Both the position numbers and the translations under genes were made by a program. Shown here in pieces: positions 23,584 through 28,418 of a stretch of DNA of 28,418 nucleotides (positions within the stretch are counted from its first letter, which is position 1; each line of letters begins with the position of its first letter). The stretch is from contig CABUMH010000047.1 in assembly GCA_902492555.1 (NCBI GenBank), forward strand, positions 1 to 28,418, given 5' to 3'. The stretch is from Eisenbergiella sp900555195 (lineage in GTDB: Bacteria; Bacillota; Clostridia; Lachnospirales; Lachnospiraceae). The notes under the pieces were generated by a model. That model saw only the letters and a program-made list of their open reading frames with translations, was not told the DNA's origin and did not search any database.

Positions 23584-23623
23584 GCGGCTTGCCGGATACA
23601 TTGCACAGTATGCTTCGAGCCCA

Positions 23624-23676
23624 GCCTGCAGCCCTCTGTATCTGTGCCGATCCAAGAGAAGAGGGCCGCTGCAGGC
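23624..23676. other. GC-rich intergenic hairpin
   Basis: GCCTGCA-GCCCTCT (23624-23637) pairs with AGAGGGC (23660-23666) and TGCAGGC (23670-23676), with a CGC bulge and a 22-nt loop. It sits in the 546-bp gap 23383-23928, which otherwise contains promoters for the two divergent genes and no convincing gene; a 73-codon minus-strand frame lacks a ribosome binding site. No T-tract follows on either strand. Confidence 0.45.
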
Positions 23677-23844
23677 GCAGGGGGAGGCGGCGTGCTGAAT
23701 GGAAACCGGCGTACAGTTTAGAAGGTATGACTGTATAAGTATAAGCAGAAATGTGCGTTTATATAGGTTTTCCGCAAAAATGCGCCAATATGTTTTTCCG
23801 CACGGGCAAATCCATTTTCAGCTTCTGTCTGCCATGTACCTCTG

Positions 23845-23873
23845 TTGTTTTCCTTTTTTTTCAGTGGTAATAT
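23845..23873 (+). promoter_or_regulatory. Promoter of the hydrolase-polymerase pair
   Basis: TTGTTT at 23845-23850 and TAATAT at 23868-23873 are separated by a 17-nt T-rich spacer, 56 bp before the GTG start. I see no clear LexA-type (GAAC-GTTC) operator. Confidence 0.5.
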
Positions 23874-23928
23874 GGTAGTAATATAACAGATCGATTCGGC
23901 CTGTCAGGATGCGGAAGGAGGAAGCGGA

Positions 23929-24957
23929 GTGAAAAAGGGATGCGTACTGGCAAAGACAAACAGGATGTATAGGCGCTGCGCAAAGACGGTGGGGGCGTCC
24001 TTGGCCCTGCTGGCTGTGGGGACGGCTTTCTTTTACAGCTATTCGGTGGTCAGAAGGCCGGAGCGAAAGAAGAACAAGAAGAATTATGGAAAATATGAAG
24101 CGCAGATGCGGGAGGGCATCCGTTGGTTCCGGTCTCAGAATCCGGAAAAGATATATATAAAATCGGAGGATGGACTGAACCTTTTTGCATACTATCTTCC
24201 GGCGGATGAACCCGGAAGAAAGCTGATACTCATGATGCACGGATATCGGGCGGAAGAATTGGCGGATTTCTCCAATCTATACCGTTCTTTTCATGAAGCG
24301 GGATATGATTTGCTCGTTCCCAGTCAGAGAAGCCATGGGGCCAGCGAAGGGCGTTATATCTGCTTCGGCGTCAAAGAGCGGGAAGACTGCCGAAGATGGG
24401 CGCAGTATGCTGCGGATCGGTTTGGGGAGGCATGCAGCCTGTATCTGGCCGGGATCTCTATGGGAGCGGCAACAGTGCTGATGGCGGCGGGCCTGCCGCT
24501 TCCTGGGAATGTGAAAGGGTTTCTGGCTGACTGCGGATACACTTCACCGCGGGCGATTCTGAGCCATGTGCTGCGGCGCAATTTTCATCTGCCCCCCTTC
24601 CCGTTTATGAATCTGACGGAATGGGTGACTCGTCGGAGAGCTGGGTTCGGCTATTTGGATGCGGATACCCTCGACGTGATGAAGCGGTGCCCGATCCCTG
24701 TATTGTTCATCCATGGCGGAGCGGACGATTTCGTTCCGGTGGAAATGACGATGGAAAACTACAGGGCCTGCACGGCTCCGAAGGAACTGTTGATTATAGA
24801 AGGCGCCGGCCATGCGGCCTCCAGCCTGAAGGATAAAGAAACGTATATCAATACGGCCCTGCGCTTTATGCAGAAGGCGGAGACTTGGGCGGTGCGGGGA
24901 GGCGGAGAAGGAAGCGCAGAAGAGAGCGGGAAGAAGGAAAGAGGAAGTGAAGAGTAG
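23929..24957 (+). CDS. Membrane-anchored alpha/beta hydrolase
   Basis: The protein has 342 residues from GTG 23929 (GGAAGGAGG upstream). The N terminus is basic, followed by a hydrophobic helix at about 21-41 (VGASLALLAVGTAFFYSYSV), so it is a signal anchor with the catalytic domain probably outside. The triad is Ser177 in GISMGA, Asp266 in HGGADDFVP and His295 in GAGHAAS; the oxyanion turn is MMHGYRAEE. The last about 20 residues are low-complexity Glu/Lys/Ser/Gly. The gene overlaps the polymerase gene by 11 nt. Substrate unknown. Confidence 0.85.
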   Translation: MKKGCVLAKTNRMYRRCAKTVGASLALLAVGTAFFYSYSVVRRPERKKNKKNYGKYEAQMREGIRWFRSQNPEKIYIKSEDGLNLFAYYLPADEPGRKLILMMHGYRAEELADFSNLYRSFHEAGYDLLVPSQRSHGASEGRYICFGVKEREDCRRWAQYAADRFGEACSLYLAGISMGAATVLMAAGLPLPGNVKGFLADCGYTSPRAILSHVLRRNFHLPPFPFMNLTEWVTRRRAGFGYLDADTLDVMKRCPIPVLFIHGGADDFVPVEMTMENYRACTAPKELLIIEGAGHAASSLKDKETYINTALRFMQKAETWAVRGGGEGSAEESGKKERGSEE

Positions 24958-26236
24958 AACGGTGATTTTCCATATCGATGTGAACAGCGCGTTCCTGAGC
25001 TGGAGCGCCTGCTACCGGAAGAATGTGCTCGGCGAAGAGGTGGATCTGCGCACGGTGCCCTCCATCGTGGGAGGGGATCAGGAAGCGAGGCACGGAATCG
25101 TGCTGGCCAAAAGCACGCCGGCCAAAAGATATGGGATCGTGACGGGGGAACCCATTCTTACAGCCAAAAGGAAGTGTCCCAATCTGATCGTGATTCCTCC
25201 GGATTTCCACCTGTATGTGGAGTCCTCCCAGGCGTTGATCGAACTTTTGAGACGATATTCGGAGCAGGTGGTTCAGTACAGCATAGATGAGGCCTGGGCG
25301 GATTTTACCGGGTATGAACTGCTCTATGGGGATATGGAGTCCTTCGCTTGGAAGCTGAAGAAGCAGATTCGGGAAGAATTGGGCTTTACGGTGAATATCG
25401 GCATCTCAAGCAACCGCCTGCTGGCGAAAATGGCCGGGGATCTGAAGAAGCCGGATCTGGTTCATACATTGTTTCCGGAAGAAATAGAGGAGAAGCTGTG
25501 GCCTCTGCCTGTGGAAAGGCTGTTTCTGGTGGGAGGATCTGCAGCGGCAAAACTCCATGATCTGGGAATCCATACGATCGGAGATCTGGCCAGATATGAT
25601 GTGAATGCGTTGAAAGCCCATCTGAAGAAACACGGGGAAGTGATCTGGAATTATGCCTGGGGGAGGGAAGAGGAAGAGATGCTGGAAGCCCGGGAGGGCA
25701 ATAAGGTATATGGGAACAGCATGACCACTCCCGTAAACGTGACGGATGCGCGCTATGCCAAGCAGCTTTTGCTTTCCCTGAGCGAAACGGTGGGTATGCG
25801 GCTGCGGGCGGATCAGGCAAGGATCAGCTGTGTGAGCATTACCTTAAGGGACTGCGAATTCTCTAACAGAAACCGTCAGACACAGCTGGAGAGCGCCACG
25901 GACGTGACAGAGGAAATCTATGAGACCGCATGCAGGCTGTTCGATGAACTCTGGGACGGTAGGCCCCTGCGCCTGATCGGCATCTCCACGAGCCGCGTAT
26001 CCTACGAGGAATACCGGCAGTATAATCTCTTCGACCAGGGAAGGTATGATAAGCTGGAGAAATGCAACAGAGCGATAGACACCATTCGCTCCCGCTTCGG
26101 GGAGGATGCAGTCATGCGGGCCAGCTTCCTCAAAAGCGGCATATCCCATACCGGCGGCGGGCTGAACAAGGAAAAACGGGCCAGAACGGCGGGAAAACGA
26201 AGCAGCAGAGAGAAAGGTGGATATTCGGATGGCTAA
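24947..26236 (+). CDS. dinB: Y-family DNA polymerase (DinB/Pol IV-like)
   Basis: This is an error-prone translesion polymerase of 429 residues. Catalytic acids are visible: Asp11 in FHIDVNSAF and Asp114-Glu115 in YSIDEAWAD; the Phe of NSAF is the likely steric gate. Helix-hairpin-helix region: LFLVGGSAAAKLHDLGIHTIGDLA. A QYNLF segment near residue 356 fits a beta-clamp-binding motif. The basic C-terminal tail (KEKRARTAGKRSSREK) follows the little-finger domain. GTG 24947 follows AAAGAGGAA and overlaps the hydrolase gene, so they are translated together. The FHIDVNSAF start differs from the usual HxDMDAFFA of Pol IV, marking a clostridial subgroup. Confidence 0.92.
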   Translation: MKSRTVIFHIDVNSAFLSWSACYRKNVLGEEVDLRTVPSIVGGDQEARHGIVLAKSTPAKRYGIVTGEPILTAKRKCPNLIVIPPDFHLYVESSQALIELLRRYSEQVVQYSIDEAWADFTGYELLYGDMESFAWKLKKQIREELGFTVNIGISSNRLLAKMAGDLKKPDLVHTLFPEEIEEKLWPLPVERLFLVGGSAAAKLHDLGIHTIGDLARYDVNALKAHLKKHGEVIWNYAWGREEEEMLEAREGNKVYGNSMTTPVNVTDARYAKQLLLSLSETVGMRLRADQARISCVSITLRDCEFSNRNRQTQLESATDVTEEIYETACRLFDELWDGRPLRLIGISTSRVSYEEYRQYNLFDQGRYDKLEKCNRAIDTIRSRFGEDAVMRASFLKSGISHTGGGLNKEKRARTAGKRSSREKGGYSDG

Positions 26237-26263
26237 AAGTACCGGCAGAAAAAGGGCAGTTGG

Positions 26264-27151
26264 TTATCCTCTGTCAGCCGCCTGCAGGCTCCCAAGATAT
26301 TCGGTGGGAGTGAGGGCGGCATATCGCTTGAATACCACGGTGAAATAGCTGCTGTTGCAGAAGCCCAGTTCCATTGCTGTGTCCGTTACGGATTTGCCCT
26401 GTGCAAGAAGCTGTTTGGCAAGGCCGATTTTGGCATAATTGATGTAGTGGCGGGGGGCGATGCCCACCTGGGTGCGGAATTTCTGCTTGAATTGGGACAC
26501 GGAAAGCCTGCAGATAGCAGCGAGTTCTTCCAAAGGAAGCTCGCCGGACAGATGTTCCCGGATGTATAAAAGAACCCGTTCGATGTCCGGGGTAACAGCC
26601 TGGCCGTCGCTTCCGGGCAGGGCCATGATCTCATATAGGGCTGTCAGAAGGCAGGAAGAGGCCAGATAGCGCTGCTGCGGATGGGCGGCCAATGCGAAGG
26701 ACCGCTTGATGGAATCAAAGATACGTCCCCGGCCGGGACGGAAGCGGTGCCGCGCAAGAAGGGACAGCTGCTGGATACAATCTTTGGCCGCCTGCCGGTT
26801 CAGGAAGAGAAAATGACCGGGATCGGAAACATCCAGCTGGAACCAGATGATTTCCCCGGCAGAAAGGGGGAGAAGATTGGTGCTGTGCACCTCGTTCGGC
26901 TTCGTCATGAATATATCATAGCCGGAGAGCCCATAATCATCATCCCCTACGGTAAAGTTGATTGCACCCTCTGTCACAAAGGTGAATTCATAGGCTTCCC
27001 TGTGAAAATGGGGAGCCAGCGGGGCGCATGCCTGGTTCATGGTATGCTTGCCGAACATGCGCAGTCCCGGGATGCCAAGTTCCTGATCGGTGTATACAAT
27101 GCGATATTTTGAGCGATGGGAATGGTCGATCCACTCCAAGGCAGGCTGCAT
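26264..27151 (-). CDS. AraC-family regulator with cupin sensor domain
   Basis: This is a 295-residue regulator. The N-terminal cupin-like domain (about 45-110: PHFHREAYEFTFVTEGAINF, GYDIFMTKPNEVHSTN) probably binds a sugar. The C-terminal pair of helix-turn-helices (about 195-290) has LSVSQFKQKFRTQVGIAPRHYI and MELGFCNSSYFTVVFKRYAALTPTEYL, the AraC signature. The start follows CGGAGGAA. It is divergent from the D-lyxose isomerase gene across 191 bp, so it is its likely regulator, and convergent with dinB, 27 bp away without an obvious terminator. Confidence 0.9.
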   Translation of the reverse strand: MQPALEWIDHSHRSKYRIVYTDQELGIPGLRMFGKHTMNQACAPLAPHFHREAYEFTFVTEGAINFTVGDDDYGLSGYDIFMTKPNEVHSTNLLPLSAGEIIWFQLDVSDPGHFLFLNRQAAKDCIQQLSLLARHRFRPGRGRIFDSIKRSFALAAHPQQRYLASSCLLTALYEIMALPGSDGQAVTPDIERVLLYIREHLSGELPLEELAAICRLSVSQFKQKFRTQVGIAPRHYINYAKIGLAKQLLAQGKSVTDTAMELGFCNSSYFTVVFKRYAALTPTEYLGSLQAADRG

Positions 27152-27207
27152 ATATTCCTCCGTTCTGCCGGTATTTGTCGTTAATTCTGTACGGCGTATA
27201 TAAATAA

Positions 27208-27236
27208 TGGCAATACGTTTTTAATGATTTTATAAT
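27208..27236 (+). promoter_or_regulatory. Candidate promoter of D-lyxose isomerase in the divergent region
   Basis: TGGCAA at 27208-27213 and TATAAT at 27231-27236 have a 17-nt spacer. Read on the minus strand the same hexamer is TTGCCA, a possible -35 for the AraC gene, so the divergent promoters may overlap. The 5' leader holds hairpins TGCTC/GAGCA near 27266-27285 and GTATGCG/CGCGTAC near 27302-27321. Confidence 0.45.
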
Positions 27237-27342
27237 AAAAAAGAACGATGGTCAATGAAAGAGTGCTCTGACTGGCGGAGCATTTTCAAAAAACAAGCCG
27301 GCGTATGCGAAAGCCGCGTACACGGCGGGAAGAGAGGGTAAA

Positions 27343-28023
27343 ATGAAAAGATCAGAAATCAATGCGGCAATCCGGGACATGGAGGCGCTGATTGCGGAGC
27401 ATCGTTTTGAACTGCCTCCGTTCTGCCACTTTACACCGGAAGAATGGAAAACCAAGAGCAGCGAGTATGATGAGATCCGCGATAATATGCTGGGATGGGA
27501 CATTACAGATTACGGGCTGGGGAACTTTGAAAAGGTAGGCTTTGCCCTGATAACCCTGCGCAACGGCAATCAGAACAATCCTAAGTATAAGAAGGTCTAT
27601 GCAGAAAAGCTGCTGATGCTCAAAGAGAATCAGCACTCCCCCATGCATTTCCACTGGAAGAAGAGCGAGGATATCATTAACCGCGGCGGCGGAACGCTGA
27701 TCATCCATGTTTACAATGATAAGGATGGAGAACTGGATGATACGGATGTCCTGGTAAATTCTGACGGGCGTTCTTATTATGTGCCTGCAGGCACGGGGGT
27801 GGAATTGAAACCTGGTGAAAGCATCACGCTTTGGCCGCATCAGTACCATGATTTTGACGTGGTGCCCGGAACGGGAGACGTGCTGATCGGTGAGGTGTCC
27901 ATGTGCAATGACGACAATACGGATAACCGCTTCTATGAAAATGTGGGAAGATTTCCTGAGATTGAAGAGGACGAGCCCCCTTATCGCCTGCTCTGCAACG
28001 AGTATCCTAAGGCGGCAGAATAG
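27343..28023 (+). CDS. D-lyxose isomerase family (cupin)
   Basis: This is a 226-residue metal-dependent cupin isomerase that converts D-lyxose and D-xylulose. The metal-binding segment is MHFHWKKSEDIINRGGG, with His102, His104 and Glu109; the second histidine pair is in LWPHQYHDF (His166, His169). The N-terminal helices (KRSEINAAIRDMEALIAEH) and the GWDITDYGLGNF segment are typical of this family. ATG 27343 follows AGAGAGGG. The divergent AraC regulator suggests sugar-responsive control. No kinase or transporter for the pathway is in the window. Confidence 0.88.
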   Translation: MKRSEINAAIRDMEALIAEHRFELPPFCHFTPEEWKTKSSEYDEIRDNMLGWDITDYGLGNFEKVGFALITLRNGNQNNPKYKKVYAEKLLMLKENQHSPMHFHWKKSEDIINRGGGTLIIHVYNDKDGELDDTDVLVNSDGRSYYVPAGTGVELKPGESITLWPHQYHDFDVVPGTGDVLIGEVSMCNDDNTDNRFYENVGRFPEIEEDEPPYRLLCNEYPKAAE

Positions 28024-28056
28024 AAAATCTGCGGGAATTTCCTGAAGATACAGAGG

Positions 28057-28081
28057 GCGGAAAGGGGAATCCCCTTTCCGC
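28057..28081. other. Hairpin after the D-lyxose isomerase gene
   Basis: An 11-bp perfect stem (28057-28067 with 28071-28081) has a 3-nt loop, enclosed more widely by TCTGCGG (28028-28034) and CCGCAGA (28093-28099). There is no T-tract; it may stabilise the mRNA 3' end. A further hairpin (28105-28117 with 28130-28143) follows. Confidence 0.5.
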
Positions 28082-28135
28082 GGCGTGTATATCCGCAGAG
28101 GAACGCTTTTTGTTCAATGGGAAAACCTGTTGAAC

Positions 28136-28164
28136 AAAAAAGCTTCCAGCGTGAAGCTGAAAGC
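28136..28164 (-). terminator. Intrinsic terminator of the tRNA-Leu transcript
   Basis: On the minus strand GCTTTCAGC (28164-28156) pairs with GCTGGAAGC (28150-28142) and is followed by T6 (28141-28136), 12 nt after the tRNA 3' end. Confidence 0.75.
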
Positions 28165-28176
28165 TTTTAAATCCAG

Positions 28177-28260
28177 TGCAGGAAAAGAGACTTGAACTCT
28201 CATGGTATTGCTACCACACGGACCTGAACCGTGCGCGTCTGCCAATTCCGCCATTCCTGC
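28177..28260 (-). tRNA. tRNA-Leu (anticodon CAG)
   Basis: It is 84 nt long with a 7-bp acceptor stem (GCAGGAA/TTCCTGC) and discriminator A. The D arm is TGGCGGAATTGGCAGACGC, and the anticodon stem CACGG/CCGTG encloses TTCAGGT (CAG). A long variable arm (TGGTAGCAATACCA) identifies a class II leucine tRNA, and the T arm is GAGAG-TTCAAGT-CTCTT. The CCA end is not encoded. It has its own promoter and terminator. Confidence 0.96.
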
Positions 28261-28272
28261 GCGACAAGACAT

Positions 28273-28301
28273 ATTCTATATGATTTTGAAGAAATTGTCA
28301 A
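28273..28301 (-). promoter_or_regulatory. Promoter of tRNA-Leu
   Basis: On the minus strand TTGACA (28301-28296), a 17-nt spacer and TAGAAT (28278-28273), about 13 nt before the tRNA 5' end. Confidence 0.85.
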
Positions 28302-28344
28302 TCCTTTTCTTTAGATTTATAACAATCCCTGAAGTGAAAAGTTT

Positions 28345-28398
28345 ATTTCCACTTTGAATAGACAAAAGTAGATTTTAGTCTTTCACTCATTTCCACTT
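28345..28398. repeat. Pair of 10-bp direct repeats in the AT-rich right edge
   Basis: ATTTCCACTT occurs at 28345-28354 and 28389-28398. Between them AGAC-AAAA and TTTT-A-GTCT can pair. The stretch from 28302 to the window end has no gene; its role is unknown. Confidence 0.4.
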
Positions 28399-28418
28399 CC
28401 CCAAATGCAGCATTTAGT

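Noticed and set aside
28345..28398. MraZ-type operator boxes (GTGGAAA repeats on the minus strand)
   Set aside because: Spacing of 44 nt is wrong for MraZ boxes, and the downstream minus-strand gene is a tRNA.
1..28418. CRISPR array, insertion sequence, prophage or toxin-antitoxin locus
   Set aside because: I found no regularly spaced repeats, transposase, integrase or phage protein anywhere in the window.

Overview
The window looks like the chromosome of a spore-forming Lachnospiraceae-type clostridium (Bacillota). Support: strong AGGAGG-type ribosome binding sites, consensus TTGACA/TATAAT promoters, the infC-rpmI-rplT operon with an attenuator leader and an ATT start on infC, a tryptophan T-box, twin DUF1540 domains, a YtvI-like permease, and moderate GC content. 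There is no phage, transposase, CRISPR array or resistance island. Apart from some intergenic repeats it is ordinary core and accessory chromosome.

Layout. 1-223 is a long palindromic element (copy A), followed by a DUF1540 protein. 912-2328 is the translation operon (leader, IF3, L35, L20, terminator). 2336-5438 carries an IMP dehydrogenase of the Tritrichomonas type, an alpha/beta hydrolase and a TetR-like regulator. 5481-8673 carries a small coiled-coil protein overlapping ftsH, then endonuclease IV. 8797-12277 is a potassium-uptake unit (orphan membrane protein, KtrB/TrkH, a 12-codon minicistron, KtrA/TrkA) plus an FMN enzyme. 12274-13850 is a sugar-isomerase-like gene.

13856-17309 on the minus strand holds a nitroimidazole-resistance-type flavoprotein, an AI-2E/YtvI permease and a type-B carboxylesterase. 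17326-17539 is copy B of the palindromic element. 17657-20663 holds a metallo-beta-lactamase-fold hydrolase and a T-box-controlled TrpB2. 20734-23382 (minus) is a P-type calcium ATPase. 23845-26236 holds a membrane-anchored hydrolase overlapping a Y-family polymerase. 26264-28023 is a divergent AraC regulator and D-lyxose isomerase pair. A tRNA-Leu(CAG) on the minus strand closes the window.

The most unusual content is non-coding. Two roughly 214-223 bp elements share an almost invariant core, while their long flanking stems differ in sequence yet stay base-paired through compensatory changes. That pattern suggests a selected RNA or a mobile palindrome. I cannot assign it to a known family. 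Other points of interest are a minicistron that carries the only good ribosome binding site for ktrA, a shared 20-nt motif sitting 26-28 nt upstream of two unrelated promoters, an in-frame 15-bp tandem repeat inside the metallo-hydrolase gene, and several strong unexplained intergenic hairpins. All calls come from reading the sequence; no database search was run.
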